Shown here in pieces: positions 17,391 through 26,780 of a stretch of 64,000 nt of DNA. The notes under the pieces were generated by a model that did no database searches, was not told the DNA's origin, and worked only from the letters and a program-made list of their open reading frames with translations. A program made the position numbers and the translations under genes. Each line of letters starts with the position of its first letter. Position 1 is the stretch's first letter. The stretch spans positions 1,045,691 through 1,109,690 of the forward strand of contig NZ_BLJO01000001.1 of NCBI RefSeq assembly GCF_009932555.1. Reading direction: 5' to 3'. The stretch comes from Steroidobacter agaridevorans (GTDB taxonomy: Bacteria > Pseudomonadota > Gammaproteobacteria > Steroidobacterales > Steroidobacteraceae).

Positions 17391-18880
17391 GCTTGAAGTC
17401 TCTTCAGATAGGCGTCGTGTGGCGTCTGCTCGAGGACCTTGTCTTTGATGAAGCGCAGGATGCTCTTCAGCTCGGCCTTCAACACATCCGGTGGCGTGCA
17501 GTCCGCGGTCGGATCGTGAGTTTCTGGAACCTCACCCTGACCGATGAACTGGGCGAGCCAGCTGTCCAGTGAGAATGTTTCATGCTCGTAGAGCGGCATC
17601 TCGCCCCGTGCGCGAAAGGTTGCGATCTTGTGCGCCAACTCGGTGGATGCTGTGATCTCGCGAGCCCGACTCCAGAACGCCGAGGGTTCGTATCGGTTCA
17701 GGAGATAGTGCGCGGACTGAAAGTCGCGAAGGCGCTCGAACGCCTGGCGAGTGACACGATTGAATTCAGCACGCTCCGCTGCGCACACGTGCTCGCCCGC
17801 AGGAAACAGCGATAGCAGGTGAACGAGGCCCAGGTGGACCGCGTGCACGTCGACGCTGTGAACGGGATCGAACGTGCACGCCGCGCCACCGATGGCGACG
17901 CAGTTTCGCTCCCATGCGCGCGAGCGGATTCCCGGAGCGCAGGTTCTGTTGAATGCGTCCCGAAGCGCGAGGCGAGAGATGGTGGTCGCTGAGTCCAGCG
18001 CATCGTTCGCGGTGCAGATGTCGCTCGAATAGGCTTGAATGACCTGCGTGCACGAACGACTTGGATAGAGTCCCACCCAGCCGTTCGCATGCGCTCGAAC
18101 CTCAGCGTAGGGAGGGATGGATGCGAACGCGTTGCTCGAAGCAACGATCACTCGATCCACCGGACTGTGGCCGCTCCAACTCTCTCGCGGCACTTTCAGC
18201 GTCGCGCCGATCAGCAGCGCTTCGGGCCCGGTCGCGTCGATGAAGAGATGTCCGCCGATATGGCGCTCGTCGTCCAGGGTGACGGCCGAGATGTCCTCCG
18301 TCAGTGGATCCTGCGTCAACTTGGCCGTGGTCGACTGATAAGTCGTGACACCGCGCTGCTGTGCCAGCCGTTTCAAGAAGCGCACGTAGTCGATGGCAGG
18401 CAGATGATATGCGTAGTCCGTTCGGCCGTAGCTCTCCGTCGCCCGATCCGGGATGAGCATGCGCCCATGCTTCGCGGTGGCGGCCGTGAGTGAGAAGTCC
18501 TCGAAGCTGACGTTGGCTCCGAGCTCGCGGGCTCGCAGCCAATGCGGGAAGAATGGCTTCGTATTGATTGCCGCGCCGTAGGCGCCATAAGCGTGGAAGT
18601 ACGCTTGCCCAGTACCGTGGGCGATGAAGTTCTGACCCAAGGAGAATACGCTGCGAGTCGAAGCGAGCATCTCCGCTTCCTCGATCCGCAGAAGATTGTG
18701 AAGCGCTTCCATCGCGGGCAGCGTCGCGTACACGTCCGATGCATGGAGATGAGTGGGCAGCTCGACCGCCGTGACGCTGACCCCGGAACGATGCAGCGCC
18801 GTCTTGAGCACGCAAGCTGACAGCCACAGGTCGAGATCGCGACCGACGACCACCACAGTGTTAACGCGACTCTCGCTCAC
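17387..18880 (-). CDS. Degenerate flavin-dependent (tryptophan-type) halogenase paralogue
   Basis: This 497-residue protein aligns along its length with the flavin halogenase encoded next to it but lacks the hallmarks. The nucleotide-binding GxGxxG is replaced by VVVVGRDLDLWLSA. The catalytic Lys of the TFKLG motif is Ser80 (SVFSLGQNF), and WxWxIP has become WVGLYP. The conserved CVAIGGAACTFDPVHSVDVHAVH and SLDSWLAQFIGQGEVP segments remain. In working enzymes the Lys forms a haloamine with HOX and the WxWxIP motif suppresses monooxygenase side reactions, so halogenation is unlikely here. It might bind substrate or partner the intact copy. It overlaps both neighbours by 4 bases, and the frame is intact, so it is not a decaying pseudogene. 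Confidence 0.85.
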   Translation of the reverse strand: MSESRVNTVVVVGRDLDLWLSACVLKTALHRSGVSVTAVELPTHLHASDVYATLPAMEALHNLLRIEEAEMLASTRSVFSLGQNFIAHGTGQAYFHAYGAYGAAINTKPFFPHWLRARELGANVSFEDFSLTAATAKHGRMLIPDRATESYGRTDYAYHLPAIDYVRFLKRLAQQRGVTTYQSTTAKLTQDPLTEDISAVTLDDERHIGGHLFIDATGPEALLIGATLKVPRESWSGHSPVDRVIVASSNAFASIPPYAEVRAHANGWVGLYPSRSCTQVIQAYSSDICTANDALDSATTISRLALRDAFNRTCAPGIRSRAWERNCVAIGGAACTFDPVHSVDVHAVHLGLVHLLSLFPAGEHVCAAERAEFNRVTRQAFERLRDFQSAHYLLNRYEPSAFWSRAREITASTELAHKIATFRARGEMPLYEHETFSLDSWLAQFIGQGEVPETHDPTADCTPPDVLKAELKSILRFIKDKVLEQTPHDAYLKRLQA

Positions 18881-20493
18881 GATGCCACCGCGTTTGCTCG
18901 CGTCAACCGGGCCTCGTTCGCGACCGCATTGGCAGCCTTGATATTCATTGCGTCAACGCACTCGCCTGGGACGCTTCGGATCTGCGCCTCGGCGCAGTAG
19001 CGCGCGACGAAGTCAGCGTGCGACGGCATCGCGGCTGCGTTGGACGCGATTCGTTCGTGCAGCTCGCGCATCCTCCTTTCGAGCTGCTCCACACTCACGT
19101 TGTCGGCAAGTCGATCGTACGCTCTCGGCATCATCCCTTGTCCGAACAGCACCGCCAGCCAGCTGTCGCGAGAAAACAATCCGTCCTTGTAATACGGCAC
19201 ATGCCCTCGCGCCTCGAACAAGCCGACCTTGTGCACGAGAGTTTCGGGAAGCGGCATCTCACGCACATAATCCCAAAGCGCCTCACCCCGCCTCCGATTG
19301 GCGCAGTAGTGAAGGATCAAAAAGTCCCGTACCCGCGCATACTGAATATCGCTCAACCGGTTGAACTCATCCGCGAGCCTCGGATCAACCGCGCGCCCCT
19401 GCTCCGGCGTCGGCATGAGCATCGACAAATCGCTGACCGCCGCCTGAATGAGAAAGATGCTCGTCGACTCCAACGGCTCCAGGAACCCGCTCGCGAGCCC
19501 CACCGCAACGCAGTTGCGCTTCCACGCTTGAACGCGCCGCCCGGGCCTGAAACGCAGCAGCCGCGGCTCGCCCAACGCTGCGCCACCGAGCTGACTGAGC
19601 AAAGTCAGCCGTGCCTGCTCCTCACTGACGAATCGACTGGAGAAAACATACCCGTTGCCAGTCCGATGCTGCAGCGGGATTCGCCAGATCCATCCGCCCG
19701 TTTGCGCCGTCGATCTCGTGTACGGCGTGAACTCCCCAGCTCTCTCGCAAGGCACCGCCAAGGCGCGATCGCACGGCAGCCAGGCACTCCAGTCCTCCCA
19801 TTGCACACCCAGCTTCGATCCCAACAACAGCGAACGAAACCCAGTGCAATCGATAAAGAAGTCACCCTCGATGCGCGCACCCGATTGCATAGCCAGGGAT
19901 TCGATCGCTCCCGAAGCATCGAGCACAACATCCCGCACCTGCCCTTCGACGCGTTGAACTCCCCGTCCTATCGCCCACCGACGCAAAAAGTCCGCATAAA
20001 GGCCCGCGTCGAAGTGATATGCATACGCATAAGTAGAGCGAATCGACTTGCGATCCGCCGTCGGAAACTCAAAGGCATTGCGACGACAAGCCGCGATGGC
20101 GTACGAGTACTCCTGAAACGGCGCGACAGCCCCGCCCAATTGCCGAGCCCGAAGCCAGTGATGCTGGAAATCGACACCGCCCCAAGGCTCGCCGAACACG
20201 CCGAACGGATGGATGTATCGATCGCCCGGCTGCCCCCAGTTCCTAAACTCGATGCCGAGTTTGAACGTCGCCCGCGTCTCGCGCATGAACTGCGCCTCAT
20301 CGATCCCCAGCTGGTCGTTGAACGCCTTGATGTGAGGCAGCGTCGCCTCACCCACGCCGACCGTCCCGATCTCATCCGATTCGATGAGTGTGATTCGATA
20401 ACGCTGCGGATGCAGGGCGCGAGCGAAGGCGGCGGCGGACATCCAGCCCGCCGACCCGCCCCCCACGATGACGATCTGCAACGCTCGCGTCAC
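18877..20493 (-). CDS. Flavin-dependent tryptophan-type halogenase
   Basis: The 538-residue enzyme has all the family signatures: an FAD-binding GGGSAGWMSA (residues 11-20), GEATLPHI, the catalytic Lys78 in ATFKLGIEF, WIWRIP (the WxWxIP motif) and GLASGFLEPLESTSIFLIQAAV. The family uses FADH2, O2 and halide to make HOX, which travels to the Lys next to the substrate. A free flavin reductase is not encoded nearby. Homologues beside TonB receptors (for example the BrvH type) accept indoles, but their natural substrates are usually unknown. The gene starts 10 bases after the upstream receptor and overlaps the degenerate paralogue by 4 bases, so receptor, both halogenase-like proteins and DUF6445 form one operon. 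Confidence 0.92.
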   Translation of the reverse strand: MTRALQIVIVGGGSAGWMSAAAFARALHPQRYRITLIESDEIGTVGVGEATLPHIKAFNDQLGIDEAQFMRETRATFKLGIEFRNWGQPGDRYIHPFGVFGEPWGGVDFQHHWLRARQLGGAVAPFQEYSYAIAACRRNAFEFPTADRKSIRSTYAYAYHFDAGLYADFLRRWAIGRGVQRVEGQVRDVVLDASGAIESLAMQSGARIEGDFFIDCTGFRSLLLGSKLGVQWEDWSAWLPCDRALAVPCERAGEFTPYTRSTAQTGGWIWRIPLQHRTGNGYVFSSRFVSEEQARLTLLSQLGGAALGEPRLLRFRPGRRVQAWKRNCVAVGLASGFLEPLESTSIFLIQAAVSDLSMLMPTPEQGRAVDPRLADEFNRLSDIQYARVRDFLILHYCANRRRGEALWDYVREMPLPETLVHKVGLFEARGHVPYYKDGLFSRDSWLAVLFGQGMMPRAYDRLADNVSVEQLERRMRELHERIASNAAAMPSHADFVARYCAEAQIRSVPGECVDAMNIKAANAVANEARLTRANAVAS

Positions 20494-20503
20494 TGCGATC
20501 TCG

Positions 20504-23500
20504 TCAATACTTGAAGCGCACTCCCAGCTGATAGCGACGATCGCTGCGGATCCACGCCGAGTCGATCTTCACCGGTTTCGCGCCCGGCGTCGCCGCCGAG
20601 TCGCCGAACACCTGCTGCTGACTGACCGTGGTGGTGTTCAACAGATTCGAGGCATCCAGCGACACTTCGATGTTGTTGCCGATCTGATAACGAATCGATC
20701 CATCGAGATAGCCGCTCGCCTTCTGCCACATCGGCAAGCCGATACAGCAGTCCAGGTTGTTGGTCAGGAACTCGGAGCGCCAGCTGTACGCCAGGCGCGC
20801 GCCAATCGGCCCGTACTCGTACAACGCCACGACGTTGTAAGCGTCGTCGGAAATGCCGGCCAGACGATGCGAATCGAGCACGGCGCCGTTGACCTGCAAG
20901 CCGCCGCCGAACGCGATCGTGCCACCGGCTGCATAGCCGGGCTGAACCGCGAGATTCGAGTTGTTGATGCCCGATTGATCGACATGCGTGTAGTTCACCT
21001 GCGCACCCAGTCCACTCCAGGCTCCGGGCAGGAAGTCGAAGAACGTTTGGAAGCCCACTTCCACGCCTTTCAACGTACCGCCGCCTTCGCCGTTGCGCGG
21101 CCCGCGGACCGTCACGACCTGCGTGGTGCCGTTGTTGTCGAACTCCCGATCGAACTCGCCGAAGGCAATGCTGCCGTTGAGCTTCTTGTAGAACAGGCCC
21201 ACGGTGAACGAACTGCTCTTGCCGAAGTAGTTCTCATAGGACAGATCGAAATTGTCGGCCGTGATCGGCTTCAAGCCGCCGAAGCCCGAGTCGGCATTGA
21301 ACACAAAGTTATAACCCGTGACATTGCCGGCTGCATCCCGCCTGACGTACGGCGAATCCGGACGCACGTTAAGCACCGGCGCCTGGATGCCGACGAAGTT
21401 GCGCAGCAGTCCGAAGTCCGGACGCGACATGGCCCGCGAGTAACCGAAGCGGACGTACTGATGATCGCCGATGCCAAAGCGCACATTGAAGCTGGGCAAC
21501 CAGTTCTCGTACGTCGTGTCGATATCGTTGTCGGCCCCACCGCCGTTGCTGAAGGCGAGCAACTCGGGCGTCAGCCAACAGGAAATGTTGGTCACCTCAT
21601 CGCTGCCCAGCGGCGCGCCGCAAGGTGTCGCAGCCTCTTGGAAATACCAGTTCGAGGTTGGGAACGACACGCCGCCGGTGCTCACGACATCCGTCTTCAC
21701 GTAGCGCACGCCGACGTTGCCACGCACGTTCAGGCCAAACAGCGAGGTGTCTTCGCCGCCGAACTTCAGCATTACATACGCCGCTTTGCTCTTCTCGTTG
21801 ACATCCAGCAGCTCGGGGGCGATGAAACATCCTTCGGTGTTGGTCGCGCGGCTGCACAGAGGATTCCATGCCAGCGGCGAGCCGGTCGCCTCGCTGCTCA
21901 GCGCTCCGATGTGAGCGTCCCGATTCGCGAGTGTGGCGCGATTTAAGTAGACGAGCGGGCCGCTGTCATAAACGCCGCCGTTGTAGAAATCGCCGAGCGT
22001 GGTGGATTCCCAAATACCCTCGCCGTAACCCTGAAACGTGCGCCCGGCGGCGCAGTCCGGATACGCCGCCGGCGTGGTGTTGTCGGCATTGAACCCCGGG
22101 CCATTGCAATTCCACGGCTGCGCGACCGCCGACCAATTGAAGCTCGAGTAGCGCACCTTTTGTTCTCGGTCCGCATAGCGCACGCCGACCTTCAACGAGT
22201 CCAGCCAGCCGCTCTCGCCGATGTCGAACTCGAAATCGGCGCGGCCCGCGGTTTCTTCTGCGTCATTGTCTTCCCAGTGATCCTGGATGAACGGCACATA
22301 GTAGTTGTGCGGGTTGGCAAGGCCGCCGGGCGCGTAATTCACATTCGAGCCCGGCAGCAGCTTGATCTGCGGCGTGCCATCCGAGTTCGTCGAATACTGC
22401 ACATCCGCCATGGTCCGGGAGGCAACCAGGATGTCGTAGTTGTTGGTCTTCGCCACGATGCGCTGGACATCGAACGTGCTGCGCACCTTGTCGGTGATGT
22501 CCCAACGCAGATTCGCCGAGATGTCGCGCGTGCCTTCGGTGTGCCCGAAATTGCGCGCTTCGTTGGTCACATCGAGTCCCTGACGATCGGTCGTACAGCT
22601 GCCATCGCCGCAGTAGTTCACGAACGGCATGCCAGGGACCGCCGAGCCGCGATTGATACTGTCCTGCCGGCTGCCGGTGCCCCAACCGCCGCCGCCCGTG
22701 GGCTGCGTGAGTACACCGGACTCCAGCATGCCGTCCGCACCGAATGTAAAGGCCGGTGTGCCAGCGGCTGGCGCGATGGTCGCCGTGGTTTGCGGCGAAT
22801 ACGCCGCCGCGCCCCACAGGTCGAAGAAGCCGACGTTCGAGCTGCGCTCCAGCCACGGATTGTCGTAACGCGAATCCATGAACTGCAGGGTCGCCAGCAC
22901 TTTTTCGTCGTTGCTCTCGAACTGCAGCGCCGCCGAGGCGCCGTGACGCTCGCGGTCATAGAGCACTTGTGAGAAGTTCACCTGACGCGGCATGTACTGC
23001 CAGTTCGTGCCGCCGTACGGCGTCGAGGTGCACGGGACGGTGCCATCCGCGTTCATGATGGGATTGCCATCCGCATCGTTGTTGCCGCCGTTGCAGAAGG
23101 CGCCAATACGTTGCATGACGACGCCTTCGGTCTGCGTCTTCACGTGCGAGTACGCATAGTTGACCATTGCGCCGACGCGGCCCGGGCCGATTTCCCAGAC
23201 GTTGCTGTAGATTCCCGATGCTTCGTATGTCGTGTCATCGACGCGGTCGCCGTAGTTCGCACGGCCCGTCAGCGACAGCACTTGTCCATCGGAATCGAAC
23301 GGCAGGCGCGTACGCAGATTCACGCTGCCGGCGATGCCGCCCTCGATCATGTCCGCGGTCTGGTTCTTGTAGGAATCGACACCCGCCATCAACTCCGGCG
23401 AAACGTCGTTGAAGTTCAGGCCGCGATAGCCGTCGGCGGAGAAGCTGTCGCGCCCGTTGAATTCGGTGCGCACGAACGTCAAGCCACGAATCAGCACGCT

Positions 23501-23845
23501 CGCAGGCTCGGCGGAAAAGTGCGTGCTGTCGTCGCTCGACTGCAAGCGGGACACCGTGATGCCCGGCACGCGCTGCAGAGCTTCGGCGACCGACTTGTCG
23601 GGAAAGGCGCCGATGTCGGTGGCAGTAATGGAATCGACGAAAGTGTCGGCCTCCCGTTTGATTTCCTGCGCCGTCTCCAACGACTGCCGCACGCCGACGA
23701 CGACCACCTCTTCCACTTCCGCCGCCGCGCTCACTTGCACGACGGATGAGAGCGCCGCTCCTGTGGCAATGGCTATGGCATTACGCAGCTTGAGGTTTTT
23801 TCGGGCGCAGTCGCCCGTTCGCACACCCTTCTGTGGCAGTGTCAC
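20504..23845 (-). CDS. TonB-dependent receptor (paralogue of the STN receptor, without STN)
   Basis: This 1113-residue receptor starts at a GTG preceded by a GGGGGG-rich ribosome site. Its signal sequence (AIAIATGAALSSVVQVSAAAE) runs straight into the TonB box/plug segment EVEEVVVVGVRQSLETAQEIK. Plug and barrel match the 1210-residue receptor at 11442-15074 almost continuously, including DTFVDSITATDIGAFPDKSV, SADGYRGLNFNDVSPELMAGV and a barrel end QLGVRFKY. The STN domain is missing, so it imports but does not signal. It heads the halogenase operon. One plausible reading is that the STN paralogue senses the ligand and this one supplies bulk uptake; that is inference. Confidence 0.92.
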   Translation of the reverse strand: MTLPQKGVRTGDCARKNLKLRNAIAIATGAALSSVVQVSAAAEVEEVVVVGVRQSLETAQEIKREADTFVDSITATDIGAFPDKSVAEALQRVPGITVSRLQSSDDSTHFSAEPASVLIRGLTFVRTEFNGRDSFSADGYRGLNFNDVSPELMAGVDSYKNQTADMIEGGIAGSVNLRTRLPFDSDGQVLSLTGRANYGDRVDDTTYEASGIYSNVWEIGPGRVGAMVNYAYSHVKTQTEGVVMQRIGAFCNGGNNDADGNPIMNADGTVPCTSTPYGGTNWQYMPRQVNFSQVLYDRERHGASAALQFESNDEKVLATLQFMDSRYDNPWLERSSNVGFFDLWGAAAYSPQTTATIAPAAGTPAFTFGADGMLESGVLTQPTGGGGWGTGSRQDSINRGSAVPGMPFVNYCGDGSCTTDRQGLDVTNEARNFGHTEGTRDISANLRWDITDKVRSTFDVQRIVAKTNNYDILVASRTMADVQYSTNSDGTPQIKLLPGSNVNYAPGGLANPHNYYVPFIQDHWEDNDAEETAGRADFEFDIGESGWLDSLKVGVRYADREQKVRYSSFNWSAVAQPWNCNGPGFNADNTTPAAYPDCAAGRTFQGYGEGIWESTTLGDFYNGGVYDSGPLVYLNRATLANRDAHIGALSSEATGSPLAWNPLCSRATNTEGCFIAPELLDVNEKSKAAYVMLKFGGEDTSLFGLNVRGNVGVRYVKTDVVSTGGVSFPTSNWYFQEAATPCGAPLGSDEVTNISCWLTPELLAFSNGGGADNDIDTTYENWLPSFNVRFGIGDHQYVRFGYSRAMSRPDFGLLRNFVGIQAPVLNVRPDSPYVRRDAAGNVTGYNFVFNADSGFGGLKPITADNFDLSYENYFGKSSSFTVGLFYKKLNGSIAFGEFDREFDNNGTTQVVTVRGPRNGEGGGTLKGVEVGFQTFFDFLPGAWSGLGAQVNYTHVDQSGINNSNLAVQPGYAAGGTIAFGGGLQVNGAVLDSHRLAGISDDAYNVVALYEYGPIGARLAYSWRSEFLTNNLDCCIGLPMWQKASGYLDGSIRYQIGNNIEVSLDASNLLNTTTVSQQQVFGDSAATPGAKPVKIDSAWIRSDRRYQLGVRFKY

Positions 23846-23952
23846 GTGAATCCCCCCGATCCGAGTTTGTTGGCGCCGCGCCGGACTCCCGTCAGCGGCT
23901 CGGCATTGCTGTCATGGTCATGACGAACTCGGGGGGAATTTTCCTCAGCAGC

Positions 23953-24522
23953 TCACTTGAGCGCGCGCAGCTTGAACGCCGCGACGATTTGCAGCACGCC
24001 GTAGATCAACGCGCCGGCGCCGATCCACCAGGCGGTGACGACCAGGCCGGTCAGCGGGCTGATCACAAAGAGTATGCCGAGCGCGATACTCAGCACGCCG
24101 CTGAGCGCGATCAGCCATTCTCCCTTGATTTCCTGGCGCACGCGGATCGCGAAGATGATGCGATAGATGCCGGCGAAGATGAGCCACGCGGCCAGAAACA
24201 ACAGCAAAGCGCCCGCCGTCCCCACCGGATTGACGACCGCCATGATGCCGAACAGGATCGACAGCACCGCATATAGCAGCACCCAGCCCTTCGACACCGC
24301 GACTTTGCCGCTGAACGCAGCAAACAAACTCACGACGCCCTCCGCCAGCGCCAGCACGCCGATGGCCCAAACCATGGCCGTCGCTGCGGCCAGCGGCCGC
24401 GCAAGTGCGAACAATCCGAAGATCACGCCCAGGATGCCGTACACCAGCAGCACCCACCAGCTGCGACCGATCAGGGGCAGGATTCCTGGCATTGAATGTC
24501 GATCCGATGCGCTGATGCTCAT
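23953..24522 (-). CDS. HdeD family membrane protein
   Basis: The 189-residue protein has six hydrophobic segments, beginning WWVLLVYGILGVIFGLFALARP and including the repeated GxxxIxxGI-type helices (LLYAVLSILFGIMAVVNP, IALSGVLSIALGILFVISP). The repeated Pro after helix pairs is typical of HdeD. In E. coli HdeD is an inner-membrane protein linked to acid resistance at high density; its molecular action is unknown. The start at 24522 is supported by an AGGAG sequence about 7 bases upstream, so the in-frame extension to 24636 is rejected. It follows the DUF5996 gene by 22 bases. Confidence 0.85.
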   Translation of the reverse strand: MSISASDRHSMPGILPLIGRSWWVLLVYGILGVIFGLFALARPLAAATAMVWAIGVLALAEGVVSLFAAFSGKVAVSKGWVLLYAVLSILFGIMAVVNPVGTAGALLLFLAAWLIFAGIYRIIFAIRVRQEIKGEWLIALSGVLSIALGILFVISPLTGLVVTAWWIGAGALIYGVLQIVAAFKLRALK

Positions 24523-24544
24523 GATCGTCTCCTCTTGAAGAGAT

Positions 24545-25492
24545 TCAGGTCGATCTGCCCCGAGGCACGCCAGGTATGCCTTGCTCGCACTCCAGCGCAG
24601 CGCGGTCCCACTTGCCGCTGACAGCCGCCGCTTCATACGTCGATTGCAGAAAGCTCAGCAGCGCCGCCGCCGGATCTTTCGCTGCACGCACTCGCTCGTA
24701 GGGCAGCACGAACTCACCGAGGGCTTCGCTGAATGTCGCGTCCTTCGGTTGCACGCGATATTCCTTGAAGCCCGCCGGCGGCGGATAGGCATATGAATAG
24801 AACGAAGCGTCGACGTCGGGGCTGGGGCCGCCGGGCCAGAAACCGGCGCTGCTGACTTCATGCGAGTACGCTTCCTGCATCACATCCTGCCGCAGGCCCG
24901 GCGCGCTGCCGGTGAACAGCGGCGCCGTCCGCCCCGAGAAGCGAGTCACCGCGAGATCGAAGCTGCCCCAGAAAAAATGCACCGGACTGCTCTTGCCGAG
25001 AAAACCGGTACGAAATGTTTTGAAGACCTGATCGCACTGACGCAGCACCTGGGCGAAACGCTGCACGTACTCGCGATCGTAGGACGCATGAGTACGATCG
25101 CGGGAGAATGGGATGCCATCGGGAATCTCGCTCGGCAGATCGTCGATCTCGACCTGGATGCCGACCGACTGGAGCTCCTTCAACACCGCCCCATAGAAGT
25201 CCGCGACCGACATGGGATGCAACGGAATGCGCCGCGACTGTCCATCGCTCACTTCGATATCGAACTGGTGCTGCCGCAGATCGAAGCGCAGCTCGAAGGT
25301 GCGATCGCCGTCAGGAATCGGCGAGGTGGTGAGACCGTTGGTCGTGACGTACAGCGTCACGTGCCAGCCGTGATTGAGCCAGGGCGTACGAGCCAGTCGG
25401 ATCTTGCCGACGATCTGCGTCCACAGATGCAGCGTCTTGCAAGTCTCTTTCCATGCCGCATAGGGCAGCTCGGGCCAGGAATCCTGAGTCAT
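24545..25492 (-). CDS. DUF5996 family protein
   Basis: The 315-residue protein begins with the family signature WPELPYAAWKETCKTLHLWTQIVGKIRL, followed by PWLNHGWHVTLYVT and a mid-region VHFFWGSFDLAVTRFSGRTAP; later come EAYSHEVSSAGFWPGG and FYSYAYPPPAGF. These blocks define DUF5996, a widespread cytoplasmic family of unknown function. There is no signal peptide or membrane segment. It lies between DAHP synthase and HdeD on the same strand and may be co-transcribed with hdeD. I cannot suggest a reaction from the sequence. Confidence 0.85.
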   Translation of the reverse strand: MTQDSWPELPYAAWKETCKTLHLWTQIVGKIRLARTPWLNHGWHVTLYVTTNGLTTSPIPDGDRTFELRFDLRQHQFDIEVSDGQSRRIPLHPMSVADFYGAVLKELQSVGIQVEIDDLPSEIPDGIPFSRDRTHASYDREYVQRFAQVLRQCDQVFKTFRTGFLGKSSPVHFFWGSFDLAVTRFSGRTAPLFTGSAPGLRQDVMQEAYSHEVSSAGFWPGGPSPDVDASFYSYAYPPPAGFKEYRVQPKDATFSEALGEFVLPYERVRAAKDPAAALLSFLQSTYEAAAVSGKWDRAALECEQGIPGVPRGRST

Positions 25493-25603
25493 GGAAGCGC
25501 CTCGCAGCAGTTTCAGCTGTCAGCATCTTCCGGCCGCCCCTGTTCCAACAGCAAGTGGAGATCGGCCTTCAAAGCGCGTGACGATGGGCAGACCGCCCTT
25601 CAC

Positions 25604-25639
25604 CCTGCAGCGACCACTGAAACTCCTACACGCTGCAGG
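25604..25639 (-). terminator. Inverted repeat downstream of DAHP synthase
   Basis: A perfect 9-bp inverted repeat (CCTGCAGCG / CGCTGCAGG) with an 18-base loop begins 22 bases after the DAHP synthase stop. A smaller GGGC/GCCC hairpin follows at 25586-25598. No T-tract is present, so this may be a Rho-dependent or mRNA-stabilising hairpin rather than a true intrinsic terminator. Confidence 0.4.
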
Positions 25640-25661
25640 TTTCTACGCGCCGCGCCCGGCC

Positions 25662-26720
25662 TCATGAAGCCTTGCGACGAGTGCTCACGGCGTTCGCGAG
25701 CTGCTCCAGGATTTGCACCGACGTCTGCCAGTCGACGCATCCATCCGTGATGCTCTGGCCATATTCGAGCGGTTTGCCCGACACGAGCTCCTGCCGGCCG
25801 GCCTTCAAATGACTCTCGACCATCACGCCGCTGATGCGACGCTCCCCGGCTTCGATGCGCCGGGCGATATCGGCGATGACGAGCGGTTGATTCTCGGGCT
25901 TCTTCGAGCTGTTGCCATGACTCACGTCGACCATCACGCGCGGCGGAAGCTTGGCCGCGTCGAGTTGTTTGCACACTGAATCGATGCTCGCCGAATCGTA
26001 GTTCGGCTCCTTGCCGCCGCGCAGGATCACGTGACAATCCCCGTTGCCGCTGGTGGTCGCGATGGCGCTGTGACCTTGCTTGGTCACGGCCAGGAAATGA
26101 TGGGGAAAGGACGCCGCCTGCACGGCGTCGATCGCAATCTTCACATTGCCGTCGGTGCCGTTCTTGAAGCCCACCGGGCAGGACAAGCCCGACGTCATTT
26201 CACGATGCACCTGGCTCTCGGTGGTGCGTGCGCCGATCGCGCCCCAGGTGACCAGGTCGCCGATGTATTGCGGCGTGATGATATCGAGAAATTCGCACCC
26301 GGCGGGCAAGCCCAGATCGTTGATGTCGCCCAACAGCTGCCGCGCAATGCGCAGCCCGCGATTGATATTGAAACTGCCGTCGAGATCGGGATCGTTGATC
26401 AGCCCCTTCCAACCCACCGTGGTGCGCGGCTTCTCGAAATACACGCGCATGACGATTTCCAATTCATCCTTGAAGCGCTCCCGCTGTTCCCGCAACCGAT
26501 GGGCATAGTCCATCGCCGCCTTGGTATCGTGAATCGAGCATGGCCCGATGACGACGGCGAGCCGGTCGCTGCGACCGTGCACGATGTCCTGCATGGCTCT
26601 GCGGCCCTGCTCGATGGTGGCCGCGGCGGTCTCGGTGCATGGATGCTCGCTCATCACTTGATGAGGAGTGACCAGCTCGCGGATTTCACGAATTCTTAAA
26701 TCATCGGTACGGGCGTTCAC
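25662..26720 (-). CDS. aroG: 3-deoxy-7-phosphoheptulonate (DAHP) synthase, class I
   Basis: This cytoplasmic enzyme condenses phosphoenolpyruvate with erythrose 4-phosphate, the first step of aromatic amino-acid synthesis. All class I motifs are present: VVIGPCSIHD, MRVYFEKPRTTVGWKGLINDP, WGAIGARTTESQVHRE, GFKNGTDGNVKIAIDA, SGNGDCHVILRGGKEPNY and SHGNSSKKPENQ. The N-terminus (DDLRIREIRELVTP) resembles E. coli AroG, but the isozyme type, and hence which aromatic acid inhibits it, is not certain. The start is a GTG at 26720 with GGAG about 5 bases upstream. Expression appears controlled by the attenuator described at 26749-26882, which reads Phe, Tyr and Trp supply. Confidence 0.95.
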   Translation of the reverse strand: MNARTDDLRIREIRELVTPHQVMSEHPCTETAAATIEQGRRAMQDIVHGRSDRLAVVIGPCSIHDTKAAMDYAHRLREQRERFKDELEIVMRVYFEKPRTTVGWKGLINDPDLDGSFNINRGLRIARQLLGDINDLGLPAGCEFLDIITPQYIGDLVTWGAIGARTTESQVHREMTSGLSCPVGFKNGTDGNVKIAIDAVQAASFPHHFLAVTKQGHSAIATTSGNGDCHVILRGGKEPNYDSASIDSVCKQLDAAKLPPRVMVDVSHGNSSKKPENQPLVIADIARRIEAGERRISGVMVESHLKAGRQELVSGKPLEYGQSITDGCVDWQTSVQILEQLANAVSTRRKAS

Positions 26721-26748
26721 AGGGGCTCCAGGGGCTTACTGGCGGCGC

Positions 26749-26780
26749 AAAAAAAAACCGCCAGTTTGCTGGCGGTTTTT
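26749..26780 (-). terminator. Intrinsic terminator (attenuator) in the DAHP synthase leader
   Basis: On the minus strand a stem of CCGCCAG pairing with CTGGCGG is extended by A/T pairs to 12 bp around a 4-base loop and is followed by nine consecutive T residues. This is a textbook factor-independent terminator lying 29 bases before the GTG start of DAHP synthase and 24 bases after the stop codon of the aromatic leader peptide. Because it precedes rather than follows a gene, I read it as a regulated attenuator. It could also terminate read-through from the TPM-domain gene. Confidence 0.88.

Noticed and set aside
17387-18880. Treating the second halogenase-like gene as a pseudogene
   Set aside because: The frame is full length, translationally coupled to both neighbours and retains structural motifs, so it is annotated as an intact but probably non-halogenating protein.
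13500-21946. Long plus-strand frames (13500-14924, 19018-20514, 20468-21946) across the receptor and halogenase genes
   Set aside because: All lie antisense to well-identified proteins and have shadow-like composition.
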